Assembly: GCF_002078875.1 (NCBI RefSeq)
Contig: NC_034421.1
Location: 9,074,365 to 9,138,364, forward strand
Source of the DNA: Numida meleagris
Lineage: Eukaryota; Chordata; Aves; Galliformes; Numididae
Direction of reading: 5' to 3'
Length of the DNA stretch: 64,000 bases
This document shows positions 42,801 through 55,700 of this stretch, piece by piece. Both the position numbers and the translations under genes were made by a program. The first letter of the stretch is position 1. Each line of letters opens with the position of its first letter. The notes under the pieces were generated by a model. That model did not search any database. It was not told where the DNA came from and worked only from the letters and a program-made list of their open reading frames with translations.

Positions 42801-44550
42801 CTTTATTTCTGTACTGGACCCTTTTCAAGCCAAGAAGGTCTTTATTTTAGAAATTTGAGATATATTCAGGAAGAGATCCGTGGAAGAATGTAGCACATAT
42901 TTAAGCTACAGGAGAATATGCAGCATAATGTGATGTCAGTATCTGAGGCAATGTCCACTGAAGTCCATGGACAGCTTCACCAGGATTCCCTTCCTGAGAC
43001 CACTGAGAAAAGGCACTGAAGAAGGCCTTCAGCTGGCTAAGAAATGCGCAGTTTGTCCACTTAATGCCACTGCCCAGGTCAGCATATTTGGCCCAGGTAA
43101 TATTTCATGCTCTATTATGTCTTTCTAAGGGAAGATGCATTTATGATTAAAGTGTTTTTAATTCTTTAAACTAGAGCAGAGTAAAGGTGCGAAGCTGTAC
43201 AGCCTCTCTCTCTCTTGAGACATTGATTTCAGGCAGTACTTCAGTACCTTGCTGCATCCTATGACAATCTTTATCCACTTCTGCAGTGTCCTTTGCATCA
43301 CCTGAGTACCCTGAGCTCTGACACCAGCGTGCCTTTGAGAAGCACAGGTTCTCCAGTAGAGTATCAGATGTGCTTCTCACCTTCCACTGAAGCCTGGAGC
43401 TTCAGTTGAGGGCTGAGGAAAGGTGAGAATTGTTTCATTTCACCTGCTTCTTGCTGTGGCTGAGTGCAAGGTATCCTAGGTAAGTGGGGTGAACTTCTGC
43501 AGGAGTGTTGTGTGGTCCTGCTCAGGGAGTGCAGCTGCACTGCAGGGTGCCAAGCCAGGCAGGGCTGTTCAAATGGGCTTCTGGGCAGCAAGGACTAGGG
43601 AAAGCTGAGCTTGCCAAGGGTTGCCAAGCCTGTCCTGAGGCTGCCAGGGAGCTTTGCTTCCTGTCAGCTGCAGGAAGATATCCAGGGAGGCGATGGCTCC
43701 CTTTTGCAGCTCCTCAGCTGAGGAGGTGGTAGAACCAGAAAGTGAAGAGGTATGCCAGGTCTGCAGATACTGTGACAACATGTCTCTTGTTTGAGGGTAG
43801 TTTCTGATGCAAAGCAAAGGCTGAAATGTTTAGGGCCTTCTCTTCATGGGGAGTGGAAAAGACCTGTTAACTTTTACATTTTCGTTTCAAGTGCCTGTAG
43901 CTTTGCCTCCAGTTGCTCTAAAAGGCATAATAGGCTCCCTTGCATGCCCTGAACAACTGAAGAGCTTGTCAGAGGAAAGAAAATAAAATGAGCTAGCTTA
44001 TAATTGATTCAAGTTTATCATGGCTTTACCCATTTGGTAATACTGTTGAAAGGAGAGGTTTGCAGACTTTTCAAAGAAATAGAGAAAACAGAGCTGTGAA
44101 GAGGGCAGTGAAAGCAAACTAGAAACTAAAAAAGATACCTAAGGAGGTCAAGAAGCAAAAGAAGCCCCAGCAAAAACACTGAGAGCAGGATTAAAACTAA
44201 GCAAGTATTTTTTCCTAATTCTTATGAGTCTTTCGCACCCCTGCCCTTTTTTCAGCTAACTGCAATTGCTGGTACAACAAGGGGGCTGTCATGTTAGCCC
44301 TGTGGGCAAAGCTTGTGGCCAGACTGGTCCTGCCTGCGGCCTGCCTCACACTGCTAACACAGGGAGCTGTGTCCTTCGGTCTGCGCTGCACAGCGGTGCT
44401 GCCAGCTCTGCTGTGAGGACTGCGGCCCTGGAAATTTTCTGCAGACTTTATACAGTGTGGTTCTGTAAAAAAATTTCCTCAAACAGGGTCTGTAATAATG
44501 GTCCCAGCTTTCTTTGTTATTCTAATATAGACATCGCTGTGGAGTTATCA
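36850..44550. other. OTOA-KDELR2 intergenic region
   Basis: No exon chain, RNA gene or intact mobile element is recognised. Open frames are short and unlike conserved proteins. The sequence is AT-rich up to about 43000 and becomes more GC-rich toward the KDELR2 island. Contents seen: AATAAA hexamers at 37064 and 37684, the (CCTTT)4 tract, and a CR1 remnant beginning near 44560. Two stretches at 36933-37018 and 37220-37302 have good acceptors and short open frames, but were rejected as OTOA terminal exons. Confidence 0.6.
37365..37384. repeat. (CCTTT)4 microsatellite
   Basis: Four exact copies of the pentamer CCTTT in the intergenic region after OTOA. Two copies of a 10-bp unit (AAGTATGTCA) also sit at 37163-37182. 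Confidence 0.9.
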
Positions 44551-44559
44551 GAGGAGATG

Positions 44560-45235
44560 TGTCTTTGGGCTGGATGCTTGATGGCAGTGTCCTCCTTCAG
44601 CAGGCTGCATGTGAGCCAGCAGTGTGCCCACATGGCCAAGAAGGCCAATGGCATCCTAGCTTGTATCAGCAGTAATGCAGCCTGCAGGAGCAGCAGCAGA
44701 TTGTCCCTCTGTACTCAGCTCTGGGGAGGCAACACCTTGAGTGCTGTGCTCAGTTTTGGGCCCCTCGCTACAAGAAAGACACTGAGGCCATGGAGTGTGT
44801 CCAGAGAAGGGCAATGAAGCTGTGAAGTGTCTGGAAAACAAATCTTACAGGGAGCGGCTGAGGGAGCTGGGATGGTTCCGTCTGGAGGAGGCTCAGGGGA
44901 GACCTTATGGCTCTCTACAACTCCGGAAAGGTTGAGGTGAGATGGCGGTCAGCCTCTGTTCCCAGGTAACAGCGGTAAGACAAGACATGATGGCCATAAG
45001 TTGCACCAGGGGAGGTTTGGGTTGGATATTTGGAAAAATTGCTTCTCAGAAAAAGCAGTCAGGCACTGGCACAGGCCGCTCAGGGAGCAGTGGAGTCACT
45101 GTGCCTGGACGTGTTCAACACCATGGAGATGTGGCACTGAGGACATGGTCAGGGGCATGCTGGGGGTGGGTTGAGTTTGGACGTGGTGATCTTAGAGATC
45201 TTTTCTGACCTGAATGATGCTGTGATTCAGGGATG
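44560..45235 (+). repeat. decayed CR1 LINE (ORF2 3' part plus 3'UTR)
   Basis: About 0.67 kb of CR1 in sense orientation. Broken reading frames give pieces typical of the CR1 ORF2 C-terminus, such as [30 protein letters not shown] and LSLDVVILEIF, interrupted by stops and frameshifts. The end carries the CR1 tail (GATCTTAGAGATCTTTTCTG, ACCTGAATGATGCTGTGATT). It sits about 560 bases upstream of the KDELR2 start codon and looks long dead; the surrounding 183-codon frame (44266-44817) is an artefact of it. Confidence 0.88.
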
Positions 45236-45519
45236 CAGGTCCGCAAACATGCAGCACTGACTTGTAAAACCTTAGTGGTGCAAGGAACAATTCTTTTTTT
45301 TTTTTTTTGGAGGATTTGTAAGCGCTCCTGGCCTGCTCAGCATGAACCAGACCCACCACTTGTTTTCACATAGTATGAAAATTGCTATCAAATGTCAGCT
45401 GCAGTGTCTGAGTGCCGCATTACACGGCCACTTCCTTCTCCCATTCACTGTGCTACTGGGCGCGCAGGCCTATTCCCTGACTAAGGAAGAATCTCGAATC
45501 TATTCGTTTAAAGGGCTTC

Positions 45520-46780
45520 TGAGGAGCGCGGAGCGAACGCGAGGCCCGTGGCCCACCCTGCCCTCAGCGCGGGGCGCCCATAACGCGGCCCCCGCCCTGC
45601 GCACAGCTGACGCCGCCTCAGCGCTAACGGCCGCGGGTGGACGCGGGGCGGGGCCGGCGGGGCCGCTCCCTCCGCTTCCCAGCGTGCACCGGGCGCGGTG
45701 GCTGTCTGGCCACGTCCCCGGGCCACGTCGCTCGGTGCCCGCTGAGCTTGCGCCATCTTCGCTCCCCGGCTCCGGGCTGCTCCGCCGTTCCGCCGCCATG
45801 AACATCTTCCGCCTCACCGGGGACTTGTCCCACCTGGCGGCCATCATCATCCTGCTGCTCAAGATTTGGAAGAGCCGCTCCTGCGCTGGTGCGTGCGGAA
45901 GGCCGCCGGGCGGGCGGGGGGAGCGCGGCGGGGCCGGGCCGTGCCGTGCCGTGCCGAGGGCTGGGCGCCGTGGCCGCCTCCTGGCTGCAGGCTGGGGCCG
46001 GGAGGGGCCAGGGCTCGCCTCTCCCGCTCCGCGGGGCCTCTCCTTCCCTGAGGAGGGGACGCGGGGCCCGGGGGGCGGCGGGGAGGTGCGGCGGGGTGCG
46101 ATGTGATGGCGCCCACCTCCCGCGGCCCCCGGGCCGCCCGCCGGGAACGGGGCAGGGTGGGCTGAGGGGCGCCGCGTCCTCCCCCCGGCAGCGGGGGCAC
46201 TCCGCGGGAGCTGCGGTTTCCCTGCAGGCCCGGCGCCTGCAGCTCTAAGTGTTCGAATCCCTGAGTAGCTCTGTCTCGGCCGCCCCCCCGCCCCCCCCAC
46301 GGGGAACTCCTTCTTTATGTAAGGGCCCAGCCGGCGCCGAATGAATGGGGAGCCGGGCCGGGGCGGATGCTGCCGGGCCAGGGCTGCGCTCACTAGGAGC
46401 CGGAACGCGTCGCGTCCCCGTTCCCGAGGCGCGCGGCCCTGCTGCCGTGTGTGCCGAGCCGTGCGGTGCTTTGCTGCCTGCGGGCTGCTGCGCTGCCAGG
46501 AGCTGACTTGCAGTTTGCACATCTTCATGTTTCTCTGTTCCGTACGCGCAGGGCGAGCCGGCGCGCTCTCCCCTTTGTTTCCATGCAGTAAGAATTGTGT
46601 TGCCGCCCGTGCCGCTGGTACGGGCTGAGGAGCGCTGCCGGGTTCGTGTGAGCGGCTGCGGCTGAGCTGGGAGGGAGAGCCCGGGCGCTGCGGCGCGCCG
46701 TGCTCCCGGCCTGCTGTGACGTGGCAGCGGGAAGGAGCGGCGGGCAGCCCGCTGGGGCCCGGCGCTGGCAGGGCAGCGAT
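45520..46780. promoter_or_regulatory. KDELR2: CpG island / promoter region of KDELR2
   Basis: Base composition changes abruptly to GC- and CpG-rich near 45520 and falls back after about 46780, bracketing the first KDELR2 exon. There is no TATA box near the expected start site, as is usual for a housekeeping gene. Recognisable motifs before the ATG are a YY1-like GCGCCATCTTCG (45750-45761) and two GGCCACGTC boxes (45708-45716 and 45721-45729). The transcription start cannot be placed exactly; it probably lies between 45600 and 45780. Confidence 0.85.
45708..45729. promoter_or_regulatory. KDELR2: paired GGCCACGTC elements (possible XBP1/ATF6-type sites)
   Basis: Two identical 9-mers GGCCACGTC, start-to-start distance 13 bp, lie 69-90 bases upstream of the KDELR2 ATG. 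The reverse complement GACGTGGCC contains the ACGTGGC core of unfolded-protein-response elements bound by XBP1s or ATF6. KDEL-receptor genes are known to respond to ER stress. Function here is inferred from sequence only; no full CCAAT-N9-CCACG ERSE was found. Confidence 0.45.
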
Positions 46781-49700
46781 TGCTCCTCAGTCGGTGGATG
46801 TTTGCGTGAAGGATTGGTTTGGGCTGCAGCCTGAGAGAGGTGTGGATGGAGAAATGAAATCTTCTCTAGCTTATAGGTAAGAGGGAGCACGGATTCTCTG
46901 TTTCCAAATCAGGTCACTTGCTGCTAACTGCTTGATAGCGCAAAAGAAAAATTATAATAAATGAACAGCTGTGCTTTATAGCAGTATTTTCTTTGTGTGA
47001 TTTTTGACTTTACAACGTATATGAAGTAAATGATTCTACCATTTAAATAGGATACTGTCAGCAGAATGTCATTTTTGAGCCGAGGAGCCCAAGAGCTCTT
47101 TCATAATTACTCTTCCTGGCCCAAGCTCGGGGGCATCACAATACTGCCCGGATCTGGCACGGGAGGATCTGAGCTCCAGCTCTTCTGCAGTGTTCTGTCT
47201 TCTGCTATAGTGAGGAGAGCTGCCAAGGTTACAACCAACCAAGGGTTAATGAGCTGAGAAGTAACATTTTATAGTCTGAAGTAGGGAAATAAGGAGTTCT
47301 AGCACAAGGCTAAAATTCAAATAGTACTTCAGCTAGATTTGTAAGTGACCTTTGGACATGAGGTAGTTCTCACAGTATAGTGCAGCATAACCCATCTTTC
47401 TATTTAAAAGGTGCTCTGATGTTGTTTTTCTTGGGTCAGTTATGGCTGAGGATCGCTGTTATTAGAGGTCTGTTAGTAAGGAAGAGGAATCGTACTTGTT
47501 GCTGTTTCTGGTACCTCTTTCTCCAGTATAGAGAGGCGGATGGGCGAGCATTATGTGTGGCCCTCAGCTCTCCCATCGCCGCGTCACTCAGCATCTTCTA
47601 ACACAGCCATGTGCTTGTGCTCATTCAGCCAAAACAGTCTGATTCGTTCACCTTCCTCAGCTAAACACCGAAACGAGTATTTATTTGTGTGGGATTGTTG
47701 CTTGGTGTCTTCTAGTTCTGCCTGAATCCTTAGGAGTAATCCAGATCCATTTCTCTTCTGTGGGATTAGCATTGGAGGGCTGACAAGCTGGGTGGAAGGA
47801 GAACAGTGCCTCTGGGGAGCCCGGGTTCTGCTTTGGGGGCTGCTGCCTGAAGCAGCTTCTTGTTGTCAGCTGTCATTTCTGTGAATAAAAGCTTTATAAA
47901 TGTATTTACCCAGAACATGTTTGTGAAGTCCACAACAACAACCCCTAAATGGTTGCTGGATGTTGTTTGGTACCTGCTAGGTGCCATTGTTAGAGGGCTT
48001 TATGTGATTCCGTTGCGTGGTCAGGTGAGCAGTTTGTAAATTAAATAAAATTACACCTCATGGTTATTGGTGACTGAGGAGACTGAGCAGGCCAGCAGGT
48101 GCTTTAACCATGCACTTCTCCAGCAGTGGGGACTTAGAAAATAAACAGAGGCCTGTGAGTGATTGCTAAACCGTAGGCTGTGATCCATGAAGAGCTGCGA
48201 GCCGCATGGTGCCGACTCCACATCTCGCTGCATCTGTGCGAGCCTGCAGCCTTTGTTCAGGCGGAGCTGGAGGCCTGTGGGAGCAGCTGGAGCCAGGCGG
48301 CCCCACGCAGCCCGCGGCTTTCGGGGGAGACACCAGCTCCTGCTTCCTTTGGAGCAAGGCTGTGCTATGAAGCTCTCTGCATTGTCAGTGTTTGACAAAT
48401 TTCATCTCTTTCTTTTTTTCCTAATTCGGTCAATATGCTAAGCAGATAACGAGGTGAAAGCAAATCAAGTTGTGATTTCAGAGTTGGCAGGACGACAGCT
48501 TTTTGCATGACTGCTTGTTTGAGCTTCTGCATTGAGGACTGGGGAAAATGTTCGCCACTCCAAACAACAGCTTGGAAATAATTACTGGGAGCATTGGAGA
48601 GTGCTGCGGTTAACATGTTATTGACTCTAGTGTCATAATTAGGAAACTTGTGAGACTTGAAGAATACTCTGCTTTCACACGTTGTTGTGGTCAGACTGTA
48701 TTTTCTAATCCGTTCTAAGTGAAATTCGATTGTTTGTGCTGTGAATTACTGCCTGGGAATTGATTTGCTCCTCTCGGTGTCATTTGTCAAGTGTTAAAGG
48801 TGACCTGCAGCAAATTATATGCTGAATCGTCTGGAAAAAAAAGTAGTGTAGATAATGAATGTGTAATGCTTTTGCTGGGCAATGGAGCTGTCTCATAATT
48901 TCAGGTATCTGCTATGGACAGCACCGTACATTGAGTTGAAGGTTTTACACAATACTTTGCCATAGGCTGTTGCCAATTTGTCTGTGTTTTCACAGAAAAT
49001 ACTGCTTTAGGTAGGTCTGGAATTTCATCTGTCTTTTTGAAGGAGAGTTTTGATTTTTGGTCGATACAATTTGAGTTTAGAGTTAGGTTTGTTAGTATTT
49101 CATTAGCAGACCCAGAGGAGTTGTGGTTCTGTGGCTGATGCAGGCTTCATGCTGAACTAGCTGATTTTTATTCTTCAAGAAGGCTGTGAGGGCTCTGTGG
49201 TGAAGAGCTGGCCTTCCTCAGGAAGGCCTGTAGCTTTCATGGCCGTGATACGTAGTAGCTGAGTGTCCTGCCCTGCCTCTGTCACTGCAAGCCCCACAAG
49301 AGCAGACTGCAGTGGAGTCTCCAGCTGTTGCTTTTAGCCAAGCTTGGAAGCAGGCACCGAATAAGTTTTTCCGTGCACGAAGATAAAACAAAAAGGAGAG
49401 GTTTCACTCCTGAAAATATGAGCCTGGGGCTTTGAGAAGAAATGAAAAGATAAGTGGTTAGATCCAGAATGAGGTAATGTTTTCAGGAGTGAAAGGAGAG
49501 GGAGGAGGAGAGTGACAGTGTGGTCTGCGTGTCACAGCTGTGAGCTGTGGGCACGGCCAGCGCTGTGCTGGTGTAGTGATACAGTCCCGTCATCAAACCC
49601 ATCTACGTGGTGTTCACCCGTGTCCCTCCTGCAGCCCTGCTCGTGGCATGGACCTCGGCTCTGCTCGTGGTGCAGAGCTCGCTCCCACCTGGCCCGCCTG

Positions 49701-52700
49701 TGCCCCGTGGGCCTTTGGTCTGAACTCTGGACCTTGCCTGCTCTGCCCTACTTACCTTGGAAATCCGTTTGGCCTTGGCTTCGTGGTGTGTTTCCAGAAC
49801 TTCTGGCTATTCTCAAGATTCAGAAGTCGGTGACACCGAAAGCATTACTAAAAACGACAACTTCTTGGTTGTGGGGGGAGATGAGGCTGCAGTTGTTGAG
49901 AGGAATTTGTTGAATGTATTACATTCATACAATAGTATTTGTATGACAACACACCCGGATCCAAACATACAGCAGTGGCCAATAATAAATATATTTGATA
50001 CGCTCTGTATTGCTGTGTGCGGTTAGTAACTGAAAGAAAACACCACGTGAAATATCCTAACATGGCTGCACACGGTGGCATGGTGCAGGCTGGAGGCTGT
50101 GCACCCCATTGCTGTGAGCTGGGCCCATCCTGTCCGGAGGGCTGCTCTGAGCGCTGCTGTGAGCGCTGCTGCGGGCTGCTGCCCTGTTCGGGTTTGAGAA
50201 ATGTCAAATGAACTTCTGAAATAACTTTGGAAAAGTTTGATGGCTGTTTTTTGCTGTAATTCTTTTTAATTAGGGCTTTTGTGTGGCATCTTTGCAGTCC
50301 ATGTAATGGGGTTTTGGGCTCTTACTGTTTGCTGTGCTTGGTTATTGACCACTGGGGGCTATTATGTAAATAGCAGGTAAGGCTCACCTAACGTGGCTTA
50401 CGCTTCAGGTGCAAGTGCTGCAAACAAAAACCTTTCTAATTGTTACAATTTCAGCCATTCCTGTACTTCCCGCATAAATATCCAGTCCCTTCATTTGGGG
50501 CAGCTTAGTGTTTCCAAAACAGTAATCAAGGTGAAACTGTAGCAGATTGCATGTTTTCTGATTGTTTTATGGCACTGTTAATAAAACCCATTCTCAAAAA
50601 TATGTCTGTATAAAGGCAGAAAGGATGTTCAGCCTTGCATCATAACCTTCTCTAGAGAATGTTTTCCCTGCCTTGTCTTCCAGAACAGTGTTTGCATGCT
50701 TAGCTAAACAGATTAGTGTATTTTCACCCCGGGTGACTGGAAACAAGAATAATTGGAATAGCAAGGTAAGGGCTTGGTGGTTTTGTCCCCTTGCTGTAAC
50801 ACCAGCGCATCAGTGTTAGGGAGTGATGCTTCTCCTAAGTCTTCAGAAGTTTTTAGTGGCTGACGATGCGAAACTTCTGTGGGGTGTTGAATCAGTTGGT
50901 GGTGCTGTGGTTGTATCGCTGGTTTCAGAAACTCAAGTGGCCAAAGTACTGAGGCTGGTGTCTGGGCTTTAGCCTGAAGTTGAAAGTTACTTCAAAGTCT
51001 GTCTAGGTGGCTGTTACTTCAGCTCGTGATCCTTTTAAAATAGTTTTATGTAGTAACACCTGTTTTTGACTATTTGATAGATTTTTTTTTTTTCTGCCAT
51101 TTGGCCAATTAAGTTTCAGAATTGAGTTACTTGAGTCTTACCGTCAGACAATTCCTTTAAAGCCACGTAATTGGTGCTAGCACACTTCCTGATCATCTCC
51201 GGGTCTGCAGTACCTATAGTACTTACACTGTTCCAGGTAGTGATAACTCTTGGGAACACTCTGAGGTTTGAATGCTCGTGCAGCCTTGCTGCATGGTGCC
51301 CAAGGATACTGCAGAACAGGCAGCTCACAGGTGGTATTTTTGGGGATAATAGGAACTACTGTGAGTGACTTCTAAATAGTACTAGCAACTTTTCCAGTAC
51401 AGTAATGTGTAGGTAACTCATATCAGCTGCACTGCTGAGGGAGGTTTATGTACAGTTCTGTTTGTACAGCTTTGCTCTGGAAACCCAGTTTTTGTCTTAA
51501 TTTTGTAATCAGCTTGCATAGAAATAAGGGATATCTTCTTCCTCAGCCTTGGCATCAAGTGTTTCAAAGAACATTGTTACTTTAAAAGTAATTAATTATT
51601 TCCTTTTTTGCTTTAGGTATTTCTGGGAAAAGCCAGCTTCTGTTTGCACTGGTCTTCACTACCCGCTATCTGGACCTCTTCACTTCATTCATTTCATTGT
51701 ATAACACATCTATGAAGGTAGAGTATACCGCAGAGTCAGAAAAGCTAGTATTACTGCATGCAGAGTGCATAATTTTATGAATTGAGGCATTTTTAAATGG
51801 CCGACTGCAAAGTTGGGTAAAGAGTGTGGAAAGTGGACTCGGAACTCTACTCTTTCTGCACTCTACATGCAAGTATTTTAAAACTGTTTGTGTGGGGACT
51901 GTGACATTTCCAACAAATGCCTCTTTGGTTCTTGAAAATAAAAGCCCTTGGCAAAAATGGTTTAAATAAATTGTATTTCTCATTTGAGACTTTAGAAAAG
52001 ACTTAAGAAAAATCTCATTTTCTACAAGGGAAACAGCTGTTCAAAACGTGTAGTCAGAATTGCTGCTAACGTCAGAGGCTGATCGAAAGTTTTCAGGAGT
52101 ATTCTTCAAGAACGTGGCTTCCGTCTGATTTATACCCCCTGTGCTTGTCAACTGAATGTTAGTCAGCTCAAATTTGGTTTTGTTGGCTCTAATTGAGCAA
52201 ATTCTGATGCCCAGTACAAGAAAATAAAGCATATAGTACAGCTTGTTTGGCATTGGTGGCACCAGAGCAGACACCTTCTTAATCCAGTTCCATTTTGCTT
52301 GGATTTTCCTATTGCTTTTCAATTTGAGTTCAGAGGATAATGTAACTTTGCCAGGAGGAAAGACTAGATAGTTAATATGAACAATACTGAAGAATTAAGG
52401 GAATTTCCTTCAGGTTTGGTTTTGCTTGTGCTTGCCTATTTTTTTTTTTAATATTAATTAAACTGTAGTTGCCAGCTTGAAGTGTATTTATCTGGTAGTG
52501 GTCAACAGATATATAAAAAATACAGGCTGCTTCTGTGCTGTGGGAATATAAGCAAGTTGGTACTAACTGCCTTTCTTACTGATCTGCAGACTTTAGTTTT
52601 TGTGGTTTGTAGCATTATGCATCTCACAGTTGATTTTGCATAGTACCTCTGAGTATAGGCTGGTTTTTTTTTTTTTTCTTATTTTAGTGTCTTTGGAAAC

Positions 52701-55700
52701 TTTCTGAGTGCCCCAGAACGTACTATTCTCATTAAGTAACTTTCAGTGAGGAGTTGGGGTTCACTGACACTTCCTTAGTGCCTTTTCGGACCGTACCAAT
52801 TATCATGAGCTTACAGTTGCTGTAGGGATTCCTTAAATGTGATATCTGGCAGTAGAATCACAGAACATCCCAATTTGGAAGGGACCCACAAGAATCATCA
52901 CGTCCAGATCTTTGCTCCACTCAGGAGCACCCAAAACCAAACCCCACGTTTGAAGCGCTGTCCAAATGCTCCTTGAACTCCAGCATCTTGGGGCTGTGAC
53001 CACTGCCCTGGGGAGCCTGTGCCACCTGCAGGCAGTGGTTTTACTGTTGTTTTCTGTTTGTTTGTTTAGATCTGTTTCTTTTCAGTTGTGAAGAACCTAT
53101 ACCTAATACAATGAATTGTTTGAAACGCTTTTCTTCGTGGTGAAACTGAGGCAGATGCTAAATTGTCTAGTCTGCTGTATTAGATTGTGTTCAGGACAGT
53201 GTGAACTCTGTCCTGCTGATGGCAGAGTGCCCTTCAGTAAGTGATATATTCTCTCTGATGGTGGTTACTTACCTGTAAAATAAGGCCACTTACCTGTCCC
53301 ATGGAGAATAAGTATAAAGTCTACTGTGCTGTAGCAATTAAAAATGGTAAGGGTCGACATCAGCTGAAATTGAAACTGAGTTCCTCTTCAGTGCTTCTGG
53401 CAGTCTTTTAGCTCTTGGTTTCATGGCATGTTGGTTTCAGAGAACACTGGCCGCTCTGCAGCTGTAAGAGATGTTTAAAGCTGTAAGTCAAACGAGCTGG
53501 TTTGTTATATGTTAAATAGCTGAGTCTAGGTGGGGCTTGATTCAATAGCTTTTTGATTGCCACATGAGCCACCACACCCCTAAACATTTTGAATGAAAAA
53601 CAAGGCTTCTCCCTGTTATATGTATGCACACGTATGTTTTTAGCTTAAACGTTTGGGCCAGTGCTTCCTTTGCAGTAGCAGAAGCGATCTTCCAGTTGGT
53701 TCTGTAGTTGTTTCTGCTCAAGGAAGGGTCTCTGACAGAAAGCAGCTTCTGACAATCACTTCATCCAGAGGCAAGGTGACACTTAAAACATCGCTGGCTC
53801 ATTGGTTCTGAATTATTCCCTGCTGAGAAAAGCTGAATTCAACCGCATAGCATGAAATTGAAATTGCAGAAGCATGTAAGCAAAAAATACAAACTGAAAA
53901 AGACAACTTATTCCTCTTAGTACCTGGAAATAGCTTTGTTCAGTGAGTTTAATGTAATCCTGCAACCTCTGTGGGTATTTCTTTTTCTTTCCTCGCTCTT
54001 TAGCTTATCTACATTGCTTGCTCGTACGCCACCGTGTACCTGATCTACATGAAATTTAAGGCCACCTATGATGGAAACCATGATACGTTCAGGGTGGAGT
54101 TTCTGATAGTTCCTGTTGGTGGACTCTCGTTTCTTGTCAATCACGACTTCTCTCCTCTGGAGGTGAGTTGGTTATGGGCAGGAGGTTGCACTTTTTTTTT
54201 TTCCTAAAATACGTAGTACATAAAGGTGAACATTTTTTTTTTTTTAGAGGAATGAGGAGTGTTCTGAAAGATGCTTGATTAGTAGGTTCAGGCTAATTCC
54301 GTAATGCATCTTTACAGTGTAGTTGTCGCTGACAATTTAAAGCACTTCGGGAGACTTACATTATTAATTAACATTGAGTATTTTATTAAGAGAAAACTAT
54401 CTTGTCATGCTAATTCATATCCCTCCTTTTGTTATGTTTGTTAAGGAAATAACCCGGAATGTGAGTAGTTGGTGCCACCTGGTGAAATCAAAAAAAGTTG
54501 TAGTACCTGTTAAATTTTGTAGAATTACAAATAGTCTAGAGTGTTAGAAGGAATTGTTTGTTGTGTTTGAGGAGCAGCTATGTGTTCTGCTGTCAGGAAA
54601 AAAAATGTGATTAGAGTTCAGTGTTTACACAAAATGGAGATAACTTTAGATGCTTAAAAGTGGACTGACCTTTTGATGTTCATTGGAGTTGCGTGATTTA
54701 ATTAGCAAAAGAATTTGAATTGCAACATTTTGAGATACTGTTTTAAATTTTGTACTCTGTTAATATTCTTTAATCTATACAAATGGGTAGACTTGTATCA
54801 GCAAGCTCACCAGATGGCTGATTGGGAGAGTGGTGTCTGAAGAGTTGTTACCTTGTACCATTCCGGGGTTGATTGTGAAACTTTTATTTTTTTATTGTAG
54901 TTTGCCAAAATACGGTGCCTGTTCCTGGCAGAGTGATGTTCATTGATACGGGGTGAAAAGGCTTCTGTTAACAGTATGACAGTTGAATAATCTGTGTTGG
55001 TTTTTTTCCTTCCAGATATTGTGGACTTTCTCCATCTACCTTGAATCAGTTGCTATTCTCCCTCAGCTTTTTATGATCAGTAAAACTGGGGAAGCGGAGA
55101 CCATCACTACTCACTATCTTTTCTTCCTGGGTCTGTACCGTGCCTTGTACTTAGTCAACTGGATTTGGCGCTACTATTTTGAGGGATTTTTTGACCTCAT
55201 AGCTGTTGTTGCTGGTGTGGTCCAGACCGTTCTTTACTGTGACTTCTTCTATTTGTATGTTACAAAAGGTGAGTAATGTGATAACTTGCAGCTTCAGATA
55301 ATGAAATGTAGCACTTTGCAGATGTGCATTGGCTTTATAGACATTACTAAGTTGTTAATTCTGTATGCAAATTACTACTGTAATCTCCTTTTTAGATTTA
55401 TCAGGAACATTTTCTACAAGTTCAGGGTATTTCTGAGGACTGTTTTTAATACAGATAAATGTATAAATGGTCTGACAAACTTTATTTACAAATTTGAAAA
55501 TAAATATGACTAAATACAGGTTACAGTTATCTGCTGTCAACAAGCATGATCCTCATGCTTCTACTGACAATACTTTTTTGTGCAGGTGTTACACTTACAC
55601 ACAGTTTCCTCCAGTGTTTTAAGTACTTCTGGAGTCCAGAGGTTGTTGGCTGTGTCTGCAGATGCTAAGTGTAGAAGCAGTTGATTCTCTTGGATCTGTT

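Noticed and set aside
44266..44817. 183-codon plus-strand open frame before KDELR2
   Set aside because: Its 3' half overlaps a decayed CR1 LINE, mostly in the wrong frame for CR1 ORF2, and the 5' half has no recognisable domain. A chance frame over a dead repeat.
45342..45797. 152 in-frame codons upstream of the KDELR2 ATG (possible N-terminal extension)
   Set aside because: KDEL receptors start at MNIFRL; that ATG has an ideal Kozak context and gives exactly 212 residues. The upstream frame is GC-rich 5'UTR/promoter.
46240..46270. tRNA T-arm-like GTTCGAATCC in KDELR2 intron 1
   Set aside because: The flanking bases do not form a T-stem, and no D-arm, anticodon arm or acceptor stem could be placed around it.
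45500..46528. 342-codon open frame on the minus strand over the KDELR2 first exon
   Set aside because: It lies wholly in a CpG island where stops are rare. The translation is Pro/Arg/Ala/Gly-rich with no recognisable domain, and it opposes a confidently identified exon.
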